Shown: positions 1 to 6,925 of the stretch, piece by piece | How the letters are laid out: every line of letters begins with the position of its first letter | Position numbering within the stretch: position 1 is the stretch's first letter | Source: Fimbriimonas ginsengisoli | GTDB taxonomy: Bacteria > Armatimonadota > Fimbriimonadia > Fimbriimonadales > Fimbriimonadaceae | Reading direction: 5' to 3' | NCBI GenBank assembly: GCA_016179045.1 | Contig: JACOSL010000051.1 | Coordinates: 1 to 46,684, forward strand | DNA length: 46,684 nucleotides | Translations under genes and position numbers: made by a program | The notes under the pieces: generated by a model | Told to the model about the DNA's origin: nothing | Seen by the model: the letters and a program-made list of their open reading frames with translations, nothing else | Databases searched by the model: none

Positions 1-536
1 ACCACGCTCCCGGCGCACCGCAGCTTGCCGGGCAATCCGTTGCGGCCCACCTGGCGGATGGCGGGGTCGCTCGCGCCGATCAGCTCGAAAGGCTTCACCG
101 GACCGCGCAGCAACGGCTCCAGTGGACGCCCGTCTTTCCAGGCGCCTGCCCCGGCTTCCGAGATATAGCACTCCCCGAGATCAGGGAGGAAAATGCCGCC
201 AACCACAGGCCGACGATCTTGGACCAGGGCGACGCTTACGCCCCAGAGGGGAGAGCCGAACGCGTAATTGGAAGTGCCGTCGATCGGATCGACCGCCCAA
301 AGCCCGTCCGCCGCGGGTTCGGCGTGGCCCGATTCCTCACCCCAGAAGGCGGCGCCTGGGAGCAGCCGACCAAGAGCATCTCGCAGGTAATCCTCGACCC
401 GACGGTCGCCAACGGTAACTAGGCTGCCATCCGGCTTGAGCTCGGGCGGCTCCGAGCCCCTGCACTCCTGGGCGAGGTTTCCTGCCTGCCGAAGCGCGGC
501 TTCGATCTCCGATCTGAACTCCGCGCCTCCTGCCAC
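1..536 (-). CDS. Inositol monophosphatase family protein (3' end outside window)
   Basis: This is the first 178 codons of a magnesium-dependent phosphatase of the inositol monophosphatase superfamily; the C-terminus lies beyond the left edge. The family hydrolyses phosphate monoesters such as inositol-1-phosphate, or histidinol phosphate in HisN-type members. The first metal motif is clear: GEES around residue 66 and WAVDPIDGTSNYAFG at 80-94, with E67, D83 and D86 as expected metal ligands. After it comes the usual core beta strand with GVSVALV and GGIFLPDLGE. The start is a GTG at 536, chosen because no in-frame ATG lies between the upstream stop and the conserved region; no ribosome-binding site is evident, so the start is uncertain. 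The gene ends upstream of tRNA-Gly on the same strand, 140 bp away. Substrate cannot be decided: a suhB-like or hisN-like role is equally possible. Confidence 0.88.
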   Translation of the reverse strand, partial: MAGGAEFRSEIEAALRQAGNLAQECRGSEPPELKPDGSLVTVGDRRVEDYLRDALGRLLPGAAFWGEESGHAEPAADGLWAVDPIDGTSNYAFGSPLWGVSVALVQDRRPVVGGIFLPDLGECYISEAGAGAWKDGRPLEPLLRGPVKPFELIGASDPAIRQVGRNGLPGKLRCAGSV

Positions 537-677
537 CGCCCGATTATGGCGAAGTGAAGTCGTCGAGGGGATGGGACAAGGCGCGAGGCTGATCGCGACG
601 AGCGACGAGTGACAAGCGACAAAGAAAATTGCACGTCGGTCGACGCTTGTCGCCGCGTAAGCTGACCTGGAATTCTT

Positions 678-752
678 TGGAGCGGGCGACGCGGCTCGAA
701 CGCGCGACCTATTCCTTGGCAAGGAATCGCTCTACCACTGAGCTACGCCCGC
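678..752 (-). tRNA. tRNA-Gly (anticodon GCC)
   Basis: Read on the minus strand this is a complete cloverleaf: acceptor GCGGGCG pairing with CGCCCGC, D arm TAGCTCAGTGGTAGAGC, anticodon arm with GCC in the loop (ATTCCTT GCC AAGGAAT), a T arm with GTTCGAGCC, discriminator T and an encoded CCA at 680-678. GCC reads GGC/GGT glycine codons. The gene stands alone, with its promoter inside a tandem-repeat array immediately upstream. Confidence 0.96.
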
Positions 753-765
753 TTGGCAGGGCGAA

Positions 766-793
766 AGTATACCGTCCGGCAATCGGAGTCGAA
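766..793 (-). promoter_or_regulatory. tRNA-Gly promoter (-10 TATACT, -35-like TTCGAC)
   Basis: On the minus strand TATACT lies at 771-766, 13 nt before the mature tRNA. TTCGAC lies 16 nt upstream at 793-788 in the position of a -35 element. That TTCGAC is the first unit of the 11-bp repeat array that continues upstream, so the array is in register with the promoter. The hexamers are seen directly; their function is inferred. Confidence 0.6.
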
Positions 794-849
794 CTGTGGT
801 CGAACGATGGTCAAACGATGGTCGGACGATGGTCGGACGATGGCCGGAC
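788..849 (-). repeat. 11-bp direct-repeat array, tRNA side (6 units)
   Basis: Six units begin at 788, 799, 810, 821, 832 and 843, exactly 11 bp apart. On the minus strand the unit is GTTCGACCATC with drift (GTTTGACCATC, GTCCGACCATC, GTCCGGCCATC). All units point toward the tRNA. The unit closest to the gene doubles as a -35-like element. One unit per helical turn suggests side-by-side protein binding on one DNA face. Confidence 0.85.
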
Positions 850-883
850 GACAGTGCACCAGCCTTCCGTATTCTCCGGCAAT

Positions 884-922
884 GTTCGACAATTGTTCGA
901 CAACTGTTCGACAACGTTCGAC
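884..922 (+). repeat. 11-bp direct-repeat array, sulfotransferase side (4 units)
   Basis: Units GTTCGACAATT, GTTCGACAACT, GTTCGACAAC and GTTCGAC begin at 884, 895, 906 and 916 (spacing 11, 11, 10). They point toward the plus-strand gene at 966. After the last unit come 13 nt and then the 17-mer GTAAACCCCGAACCCGT at 936-952, which is also present upstream of nadC with the same spacing. Confidence 0.85.
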
Positions 923-965
923 GCCCCCTCTTGTGGTAAACCCCGAACCCGTAAAACGCCTAGCC

Positions 966-1913
966 ATGACCGTCATCCCCCTCGGAATGCATCGCTCCGG
1001 CACCTCGATGCTCGCCCACATGCTTATGGAGTGTGGGCTGAACCTCGGCCCGATGAAGGAGCTTCTCCAGGGGCACCAGATCGACAACCCGGACGGCTAC
1101 TGGGAGAACGTGAAGATCACGGCCCTCAACGACGCGATTCTCGCCGCCCTCGGGGGCAGCGCGATGGCGCCACCGATGCTCAAGCCTGGTTGGAGCGACG
1201 ATCCACGGGTCGCACCGCTCCGTAAGCAGGCGCAGGAGATCGCAACCTCGTTCGCCGGCAACTGGGGTTGGAAAGACCCGCGCACCATGGTCACGCTCGA
1301 GTTGTGGCAGCGGATTCTGCCCGAGGCGCGCTATGTCGTGATCGTGCGGAACCCGCTCGAGGTCGCGCTGTCGTTCGCGGTCCGAAACCAGTGGATCAAG
1401 AGGGCACGGCCGGAGTTCGTCGTCAGCCTTCCCAAGGGCCTCGCCCTGTGGGCGCACTACCACGAGGCTGCCTTGCCTCTCCTCCAGCCTAAGCGCACGT
1501 GCTACGTGGCTTATTCGAATGTTCTAACCAGGCCTCTTGACGAGCTGAGGCGGATTGTCGAGGAGACCGGTCTGCCTGCTAGCAAGGAGCAAGTGGAAGC
1601 CGCCGCTAAGACGATCAAGACCGACCTTCGCCGCAACCGCATCCCCGACGCACTGGTGCAAGAGGCCTTCATGCCGGAGGTGATCCGAACTCGATATACG
1701 GAGCTCCTGGCTAGGGCAGGCGCGGACCCCGAGCCGGCCCTGACTGACCAGGATCGGTCCGACTTCTACAGGAGCTTTCTCGGCCTCGCCCTCGGCCAGC
1801 TAGATCTGATCGAAGCCGAATTCAACGCATGGCGCGCGCTGGCCACTGAAACCGATACCTCGCTCAAGCGACTGAAGGCGCAGATGGCGGCGCAGGCGTT
1901 GGCAAAGGGCTAG
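966..1913 (+). CDS. Sulfotransferase family protein
   Basis: This 315-residue protein resembles PAPS-dependent sulfotransferases. An N-terminal PIPLGMHRSGTSML-like stretch (residues 5-16) is the expected 5'-phosphosulfate-binding loop. The later segment ARYVVIVRNPLEVALSFAVRN matches the 3'-phosphate-binding region with its Arg and Ser. The acceptor cannot be predicted; bacterial relatives often modify glycans or cell-surface molecules. The reading frame is open far upstream through the repeat array, but I place the start at ATG 966 because homology begins there and a TAAAAC hexamer lies 8 nt before it. No Shine-Dalgarno sequence is present. Its TAG stop overlaps the convergent birA stop within the palindrome CTAG. 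Confidence 0.82.
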   Translation: MTVIPLGMHRSGTSMLAHMLMECGLNLGPMKELLQGHQIDNPDGYWENVKITALNDAILAALGGSAMAPPMLKPGWSDDPRVAPLRKQAQEIATSFAGNWGWKDPRTMVTLELWQRILPEARYVVIVRNPLEVALSFAVRNQWIKRARPEFVVSLPKGLALWAHYHEAALPLLQPKRTCYVAYSNVLTRPLDELRRIVEETGLPASKEQVEAAAKTIKTDLRRNRIPDALVQEAFMPEVIRTRYTELLARAGADPEPALTDQDRSDFYRSFLGLALGQLDLIEAEFNAWRALATETDTSLKRLKAQMAAQALAKG

Positions 1914-2641
1914 GAGCCGGCGGGCACTCCCGCCGCCCACGCCTCGGCTGCCATCGTGCTCACCGTCTCCCCGCCGACCGAACACAGAAGCCGGCCGTCG
2001 GGACCAACGCCGATCGCCACCCCTTCCCTGCCATCGGGCAGCTTATAGTGCTTGCCCGGCGTCTCGTCGAACAGCATCCAGAGCGGCTCGAGCGCGTCCC
2101 ACGAATCCGGCTCGGGTAAGCGGCAAAGCCGATCCAGGATCGAATGCCCCACAGCGGCCGCGTCATGCTCGCCGCCGTGATACATCGCCACGCTTGTGGC
2201 AAGATCGGCGATCTCCTCGGGAAACCCCTTCTGGTTTAGATTGATGCCGAGGCCGACCACGGGCACAAGGCGCCCCTCGGCGTCGGGCAACAGCTCGGTA
2301 AGAACGCCGCCCGCCTTGCGACCGCCGAGCAGAAGATCGTTGGGCCAGCGCAGATGCCCGTGGATCGCGCCCACCGCCGCCACCGCCACCGCCATCCCGA
2401 TCAGGTACGGCTTCGGGTGGTCGCGGTAAGCCTTCATCACGAGCGACATCGCAAGCGAATCGCCTGGGTCACCGTGCCACTTGCGCCCAAATCGGCCGCG
2501 TCCCGCGGTCTGGTCGGTGGTCATGATCACGCCGGGCACCGCCGCATCGTCGTGAAGCCGGAGAAGATTGGCGGCGGCGTCTTGGGTCGAATCGACGGAG
2601 GCTAACTCCAGCCAAGCGCCGTCCTCGAGCGGCGATCTCAT
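1910..2641 (-). CDS. birA: Biotin--[acetyl-CoA-carboxylase] ligase, monofunctional
   Basis: This 243-residue enzyme activates biotin with ATP and transfers it to the biotin carboxyl carrier protein of acetyl-CoA carboxylase. The nucleotide and biotin motif TTDQTAGRGRFGRKWHG is at residues 41-57 and LRWPNDLLLGGRKAGGVLTEL at 97-117. VGLGINLN is the further conserved core motif. It lacks the N-terminal winged-helix domain of E. coli BirA, so it should be a ligase without repressor function. ATG 2641 overlaps the nadC stop (ATGA), so translation is probably coupled. The carboxylase genes accD and accA lie about 5 kb away on the same strand. Confidence 0.93.
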   Translation of the reverse strand: MRSPLEDGAWLELASVDSTQDAAANLLRLHDDAAVPGVIMTTDQTAGRGRFGRKWHGDPGDSLAMSLVMKAYRDHPKPYLIGMAVAVAAVGAIHGHLRWPNDLLLGGRKAGGVLTELLPDAEGRLVPVVGLGINLNQKGFPEEIADLATSVAMYHGGEHDAAAVGHSILDRLCRLPEPDSWDALEPLWMLFDETPGKHYKLPDGREGVAIGVGPDGRLLCSVGGETVSTMAAEAWAAGVPAGS

Positions 2642-3492
2642 CCGATCTCCAGATGGAAGGACAACGCAGGGGCGGAATGGGTGATCTGCCCGACCGAGAT
2701 AAGGGCGACGCCCGTTTTGGCGACCCCGGCCACCGTGTCGAGCGAAATCCCGCCGCTCGCCTCGATCAGGCATTTGTCGCCAAAGCGCTGCACCGCCTCG
2801 CGCATCATGAAGGGGTCCATGTTGTCGAGCAGCACCGCCTCCGCGCCCGCCTCGATTGCCGCTTGCACATCCTCAAGGCTTTCGCACTCGACCTCGATCT
2901 TCGACATGTGCGAAGCATACGAGCGGATCGCCTCCACCGCCTGGCGGATGCTCCCCGCCGCCGCGATGTGGTTATCCTTCACCAAGATGCCGTCGTAGAG
3001 GCCCATGCGGTGGTTGTGCCCGCCGCCGCAGCGCACGGCGTATTTCTCAAGCGCCCGCAGCCCAGGCAGAGTCTTGCGCGTGTCGACGATCTTCGCGTCA
3101 GTTCCTTGCACCTTGCCTACGAACTGGGCGGTGAGGGTCGCGACGCCGCTCAAGTGCATCAGAAAGTTGAGGGTGGTGCGCTCGGCGCTCATGACCCGGC
3201 GGGCAAGCTGGCGGCCCTGGATGACGATGTCGCCGCGCCGCACGTGGTCGCCGTCCACCTTCTCTGCGGTGATAGCGCTCTGATCAGGGTCGCTGCCGTA
3301 CGGCCCCAGAAGGTGCTCGGCGATCCCAACACCGCACACGAAACCCTCGGATTGCGCCTCGATATGCCAATCCACGAGCAGGTCTGGACTCAGGCAGCCC
3401 GATGTGACGTCGCCGTGGCCGATGTCTTCGGCCAGCGCGTCTTCCACGATCGGCCACCAGTCGTACGGTTCGGGTTCCAGCCAAGCGCTCAC
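2638..3492 (-). CDS. nadC: Nicotinate-nucleotide pyrophosphorylase (quinolinate phosphoribosyltransferase)
   Basis: The 284-residue protein converts quinolinate and PRPP into nicotinate mononucleotide, CO2 and pyrophosphate in de novo NAD synthesis. Diagnostic features are LAEDIGHGDVTS near residue 20, the TRKTLPGLR motif, the signature CGGGHNHRMGLYDGILVKDNH around 155-175, EVECESLEDVQ, and LLDNMDP followed by EASGGI. The start is GTG 3492, which sits directly at the end of the conserved element GTAAACCCCGAACCCGT, with no ribosome-binding site, consistent with a leaderless message. It is the first gene of a two-gene operon with birA. Upstream lies an 11-bp repeat array oriented toward this gene. 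No nadA or nadB is in the window. Confidence 0.96.
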   Translation of the reverse strand: MSAWLEPEPYDWWPIVEDALAEDIGHGDVTSGCLSPDLLVDWHIEAQSEGFVCGVGIAEHLLGPYGSDPDQSAITAEKVDGDHVRRGDIVIQGRQLARRVMSAERTTLNFLMHLSGVATLTAQFVGKVQGTDAKIVDTRKTLPGLRALEKYAVRCGGGHNHRMGLYDGILVKDNHIAAAGSIRQAVEAIRSYASHMSKIEVECESLEDVQAAIEAGAEAVLLDNMDPFMMREAVQRFGDKCLIEASGGISLDTVAGVAKTGVALISVGQITHSAPALSFHLEIG

Positions 3493-3507
3493 GGGTTCGG
3501 GGTTTAC
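3491..3507 (-). promoter_or_regulatory. 17-bp element shared by nadC and sulfotransferase upstream regions
   Basis: On the minus strand this reads GTAAACCCCGAACCCGT, identical to 936-952 upstream of the sulfotransferase. In both places it lies 13 nt after the last GTYCGAC repeat unit. At nadC the final GT begins the GTG start codon. TAAACC could serve as the -10 hexamer, 8 nt from the start. Identity in sequence and spacing points to a duplicated promoter module. Confidence 0.6.
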
Positions 3508-3520
3508 CTCACGCGCGGCC

Positions 3521-3591
3521 GTCGGACGTTGTCGAACGGTTGTCGAACGGTTGTCGAACAGTTGTCGAACTATTGTCGAACGTTGCCGGAG
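3521..3591 (-). repeat. 11-bp direct-repeat array, nadC side (6-7 units)
   Basis: GTCGAAC or GTCGGAC cores start at 3521, 3531, 3542, 3553, 3564 and 3575, with a degenerate GCCGGA at 3585. Spacing is 10, 11, 11, 11, 11, 10. On the minus strand the unit is GTTCGACAACY and points toward nadC. The 10-bp step nearest the gene also occurs in the sulfotransferase array. Confidence 0.87.
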
Positions 3592-3615
3592 CCCTAGGGG
3601 CCCTCGCGCTCCATA

Positions 3616-3692
3616 GTCCGGCTATCGTTCGACCATCGTCAGACAATCGTCAGACCATCGTTCGACCATCGTCAAGCCATCGTCCATAATCG
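3616..3692 (+). repeat. 11-bp direct-repeat array, MutL-type ATPase side (7 units)
   Basis: Units begin at 3616, 3627, 3638, 3649, 3660, 3671 and 3682, exactly 11 bp apart. The unit is GTTCGACCATC with variants GTCAGACAATC, GTCAGACCATC and GTCAAGCCATC. They point toward the gene at 3699. This matches the tRNA-side array in the first locus, while the opposite side of this intergenic region carries the CAAC variety. Confidence 0.87.
3661..3690 (+). promoter_or_regulatory. Candidate promoter with start-proximal -10 CATAAT
   Basis: CATAAT at 3685-3690 lies 8 nt before the ATG at 3699. TTCGAC at 3661-3666, part of a repeat unit, is 18 nt upstream of it. Transcription from this -10 would start at or next to the start codon, giving a leaderless mRNA. 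Confidence 0.5.
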
Positions 3693-3698
3693 AACTCC

Positions 3699-5555
3699 AT
3701 GTCCGAAGAGATCCGCCGCATCGTCGCGACCGACTGCGGCTCGACCACCACCAAAGCCATCCTCATCGAGTTGGGCGCAACCGGCGACTATCGCCTCGTG
3801 GCCCGCGGCGAAGCCCCCACGACCGTCGAGCGGCCCTTCGAAGACGTGACGATGGGCGTGCTGAACGCGATTACCGAACTCGAAGAGATCACCGCCGAAG
3901 TGGTGCCCGAGGGCTACGCGAAGGGCCGGCGCAAGCTGCTCGAAGACGGCAAGGTTAAGCGCTATCTCAAGCGGGGCGTGCGCTCAGGAGGCTCGAAGGA
4001 CCCGCTCGACGGGTCCGATCTTTACGTCTCCACCAGTTCGGCGGGCGGCGGCCTGCAGATGATGGTGGCGGGGGTGGTGAAGACGATGTCAGCCGAATCG
4101 GCCGAGCGCGCCGCCCTCGGCGCGGGTGCGATCCTAATGGACACGCTCGCGGTGGACGACGGGCGCAAGGAGTTCCAGAAGGTCGACCGGCTGCGCAAGC
4201 TGCGCCCCGACATCATCCTAATGTCGGGCGGCACCGACGGCGGCACCAAGAACCACCTCATCGAAATGGCGGAGGTGGTGCGCCGCGCCGACCCCAAGCC
4301 CCGCTTCGGCGACATGCAGCTCCCCCTGATCTACGCGGGCAACAAGGAGGCGCGCACCGAGGTGCGCGAGGTGCTGGGCGGCGACATCCAGCTGAAGATC
4401 GTGGACAACCTGCGCCCCACCCTCGACCGGGAGAACCTCGACCCCGCGCGCGATGAAATCCACGAGATGTTCCTCGAACACGTGATGCAGCAGGCGCCGG
4501 GCTATTCCAAGCTGCTCGATTGGACGAGCGAGGAGGTGATGGCCACCCCCAACGCGGTCGGCAAGCTGATGAAGCACTACGCCGATCAGGAGAAGATCAA
4601 CCTGCTCGGGGTGGACATCGGCGGGGCGACCACCGACGTGTTCAGCGTGTTCGGCGGCATCTATAACCGCACCGTTTCCGCCAACCTCGGCCTGAGCTAT
4701 TCGATCTGCAACGTGCTCAAAGAGACGGGCATCGAGAACATTGCGCGCTGGCTGCCGTTTGAGATCGACCCCGCCGAGGTGCGCAACCGGCTTCGAAACA
4801 AGATGATCCGGCCCACCACAATCCCTCACACCTATGAGGATTTGCTGATCGAGCAGGCGGTGGCCCGGGAGGCGCTCCGGCTCGCCTTCGCCCACCACAA
4901 AACGCTCGCGCGCGGCCTGACCGGCCTGCAGCAGCAGCGCGACATCGGCCAGATCTTCGACCAGCAGGCGAGCGGCCAGACGCTGGTGAACATGATGGAG
5001 CTCGCGATGATCATCGGCTCGGGCGGCGTGCTCAGCCACGCGCCCCGGCGCGCGCAGTCGGCGCTGATGATGATGGACGCCTATCAGCCCGAGGGCGTCA
5101 CCGACCTGACCGTGGATTCGATCTTCATGATGCCGCACCTGGGCGTGCTGAGCGAGCACCACTACGAGGCGGCCAGGCAGGTGTTTGAATACGACTGCAT
5201 CGTGCGCTGCGGGCCGTGCGTGGCGCCGGTGGGTCTGGGCAAGGAAGGCGATGCTTGCGTGAAGCTTTCCGGTCAGGGGCTGTCGGAGTCGGTGCCGTTT
5301 GGGACGATCAAGGTGTTCCCCCTCGCCAAGGGCGAGACGAAGGATGTCGAGGCGGAGCCTGCACGGGGCTTCGATCTCGGCGCGGGCAAGGGCAAGTCGG
5401 TGAAGTTCACCGCCGTGGGCGGCACGGTGGGGCTGATCGTGGACACGCGCGGGCGGCCGTTTACGGTGTCGCTCGGCTCGCCGAACCGGATTCCTAAGCT
5501 GCTGGAGTACCTCTCCGCGTTCGGCTTGCCGCTGCCGGGAGGGGAGCGCGCTTGA
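3699..5555 (+). CDS. MutL/GlmL-family ATPase (B12-dependent mutase accessory protein)
   Basis: This is a 618-residue member of the MutL/GlmL family (not the mismatch-repair MutL). The family belongs to the ASKHA ATPase fold and is thought to maintain or reactivate adenosylcobalamin-dependent aminomutases such as glutamate mutase. Visible motifs are the phosphate-1 loop ATDCGSTTTKAILIE at residues 9-23, SSAGGGLQMMVAG near 112, ILMSGGTDGG near 173, and the second nucleotide loop LGVDIGGATTDVFSVFGG around 304-320. A Cys-rich YDCIVRCGPCVAPVG segment lies near the C-terminus. No mutase subunits are in the window, so the partner is unknown. The gene is monocistronic, with a repeat-array promoter and no Shine-Dalgarno sequence. 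Confidence 0.85.
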   Translation: MSEEIRRIVATDCGSTTTKAILIELGATGDYRLVARGEAPTTVERPFEDVTMGVLNAITELEEITAEVVPEGYAKGRRKLLEDGKVKRYLKRGVRSGGSKDPLDGSDLYVSTSSAGGGLQMMVAGVVKTMSAESAERAALGAGAILMDTLAVDDGRKEFQKVDRLRKLRPDIILMSGGTDGGTKNHLIEMAEVVRRADPKPRFGDMQLPLIYAGNKEARTEVREVLGGDIQLKIVDNLRPTLDRENLDPARDEIHEMFLEHVMQQAPGYSKLLDWTSEEVMATPNAVGKLMKHYADQEKINLLGVDIGGATTDVFSVFGGIYNRTVSANLGLSYSICNVLKETGIENIARWLPFEIDPAEVRNRLRNKMIRPTTIPHTYEDLLIEQAVAREALRLAFAHHKTLARGLTGLQQQRDIGQIFDQQASGQTLVNMMELAMIIGSGGVLSHAPRRAQSALMMMDAYQPEGVTDLTVDSIFMMPHLGVLSEHHYEAARQVFEYDCIVRCGPCVAPVGLGKEGDACVKLSGQGLSESVPFGTIKVFPLAKGETKDVEAEPARGFDLGAGKGKSVKFTAVGGTVGLIVDTRGRPFTVSLGSPNRIPKLLEYLSAFGLPLPGGERA

Positions 5556-5611
5556 TCTTGCCTCGCACTACGTCGCGCCAAGGTATGGAACTTTGCGACT
5601 CACCTTCGCCT

Positions 5612-6157
5612 TCACATGACGTTTCTGCAACGGGCCGTCGCATGCTCGCGCACCTCGTTTACCACCACGTCGATTCCCTTGGGGCTAATCTTGGACCTGG
5701 TTGTGTTGTTACTGTCTATGTGGTAGCGACCAAGCTGGATCATTGCAGCCAGGTGACCCAGGGTTTCTGCCTTCGACCCGGACAACTGCAGCCCGGCGGA
5801 CTGGGCAAGTTCGGATAACCGGTGAGTTTTGGGCGGCTTTTTGGAAATCGCGATAATCGCTTTGAGACTGCACTCGATTGACATGGCAGCAAGCATGGCG
5901 GCTGGTTTCATCATTTCTGCCTTCTCCAAAGTGACCCGCAGGCTCACCTTCTGTCGTCCCGTCAACTTGACTTCAGAACCGGGAGACGCAGAACCAAGGA
6001 TGGGGTTGCTCGATAGGCGCCGCAAACCGTGCTGTGCTTCTCGAAGCACAGCACGGTACGAGCGCTCCAGAACGCCTGCCATCTTCAACCAATCCAAAAC
6101 TGATCGTGTGTCCAGGCCAACGCCAACGGATTCAAACCCAATCGTGCGCCTTTGCAT
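5612..6157 (-). CDS. HEPN-like domain hypothetical protein
   Basis: This 181-residue protein has a central helical segment with MSIECSLKAIIAISKK (92-107) followed by PKTHRLSELAQSAGL (109-123). That arrangement is typical of HEPN domains of the ECxLKA...H.L..L kind, which occur in nucleotide-binding partner proteins and in RNases. I do not see a convincing catalytic R-x4-6-H motif, so nuclease activity is not supported. The N-terminus (residues 1-60) is unfamiliar. I prefer ATG 6157 over an upstream start because TACACT lies at 6169-6164, 6 nt before it, as at other starts here. Codon use is less GC-biased than in its neighbours, so recent transfer is possible. No nucleotidyltransferase partner is adjacent. 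Confidence 0.6.
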   Translation of the reverse strand: MQRRTIGFESVGVGLDTRSVLDWLKMAGVLERSYRAVLREAQHGLRRLSSNPILGSASPGSEVKLTGRQKVSLRVTLEKAEMMKPAAMLAAMSIECSLKAIIAISKKPPKTHRLSELAQSAGLQLSGSKAETLGHLAAMIQLGRYHIDSNNTTRSKISPKGIDVVVNEVREHATARCRNVM

Positions 6158-6261
6158 CACATTAGTGTAGTCGCCGCGTACGGAGATGCACAAGCGCGGC
6201 GACCGCGGTCATTGTCTTCACGCCGGGGCCTACCCGCTGTGCCGAGGCTAGAGCAGTCGAT

Positions 6262-6421
6262 CCGTCGACCTCCGCCGTACGGCGGAGTGCCACCCCCCGC
6301 GTCGGCCAGCCTCCGCGACCCCCGCCGTGAGGCAGGGGTGCGCTATTTTTCTTTGGCTCGCTCGTCCCGATTTCATCGGGACTCGCTCACCTTTTCTCCT
6401 CGGAACGCCATCCCTGGCGTC
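6262..6421. repeat. Three-hairpin dispersed repeat, copy 1
   Basis: A modular palindromic element about 110-160 bp long. It contains a CCCCCGCCGTGAGGCAGGGG hairpin, a spacer GCTATTTTTCT, a second hairpin around the CCCGATTTCATCGGG inverted repeat flanked by GCTCGCTCG and CTCGCTCACC, and a third hairpin in GAACGCCATCCCTGGCGTC. Copy 2 lies at 39307-39451 in the same orientation, and a diverged inverted copy lies at 6773-6900. It has no coding potential and no transposase; it resembles REP/MITE-type elements. Confidence 0.75.
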
Positions 6422-6505
6422 ACGGGGGCTTCGCCGGGTGGCATGGGCTTCAGCCCGTGCGGGTTTGCCTGGGGGCGATGCCTTTGTCGTGCCCTGACAC
6501 CACGC

Positions 6506-6637
6506 TCAGACCTCGCTGCGCCGATCGATCTCGAACAAAACCACCGCGGCGACGATCCACACGATGCCGTAGAGGCTGCGCGAGAACACGAACTGCAAGA
6601 CGCCGATCAAGGCGCACAAAGCCGCCACGAGCCGCAT
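6506..6637 (-). CDS. Small single-span membrane protein (43 aa)
   Basis: A 43-codon frame begins at ATG 6637 and ends at TGA 6506. It encodes a mostly hydrophobic chain: MRLVAALCALIGVLQFVFSR, then SLYGIVWIVAAVVLFEID, ending in RRSEV. One long or two short membrane segments are likely, with a charged cytosolic tail. TACTCT at 6648-6643 is 5 nt upstream of the ATG, matching the start-proximal -10 pattern in this window, and this is the main support for the gene. I do not recognise the family. It lies between two repeat elements, so a chance frame cannot be excluded. Confidence 0.5.
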   Translation of the reverse strand: MRLVAALCALIGVLQFVFSRSLYGIVWIVAAVVLFEIDRRSEV

Positions 6638-6772
6638 ATCCTAGAGTAACACGACTCGAGATTCGACCGGCGCTGCGCATGCAAGCCAAGCGTTGGGGTT
6701 GGGCTCCTCACCAACGATGAGGAAGCTCGCGTCCTGGCGGCCAGGGCTGATTGGCCCAGAAACAAGCCCAAC

Positions 6773-6900
6773 CGAAGGGCGCCACGGACGGCGCCCGGCA
6801 GGAAACGACAAGCGAGAGCCCGGAGGGCGTGAGCGCAGCCGAGAAAACTATCTCCCTTCCTCGCAGGGAGGGCAGGGGTGGGTGCTGCCGCACCGAGGGC
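6773..6900. repeat. Three-hairpin dispersed repeat, inverted diverged copy
   Basis: On the plus strand the order is hairpin GGGCGCCACGGACGGCGCCC, then AAGCGAG-CCCGGAGGGCGTGAGCGCAGCC, then GAGAAAACTAT, then a TCCCT...AGGGA hairpin with GGCAGGGGTGG. Module by module this is the reverse complement of 6311-6421 and 39343-39451. Sequence has drifted, but the order and stems are kept. Confidence 0.65.
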
Positions 6901-6925
6901 GACCATGACGACATCGGACTTTTTA

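Noticed and set aside
788-922. CRISPR array
   Set aside because: The repeats are 11 bp with no unique spacers and no cas genes.
753-965. N-terminal extension of the sulfotransferase gene
   Set aside because: The frame is open through the repeat array, but that part translates simple repeats and homology starts at 966.
2653-3597. Long plus-strand frame opposite nadC
   Set aside because: It is antisense to a clear nadC gene, with His/Arg/Val-rich composition typical of a GC-rich shadow frame.
4218-5162. Long minus-strand frame opposite the MutL-type ATPase gene
   Set aside because: Antisense shadow; no recognisable motif, and the plus-strand gene is well supported.
5612-6157. HEPN toxin-antitoxin (HEPN-MNT) pair
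   Set aside because: No nucleotidyltransferase partner gene is adjacent and no R-x4-6-H motif is seen.
6152-6649. Plus-strand frame across the repeat region
   Set aside because: It covers the three-hairpin repeat and the antisense of two minus-strand genes; no protein-like composition.
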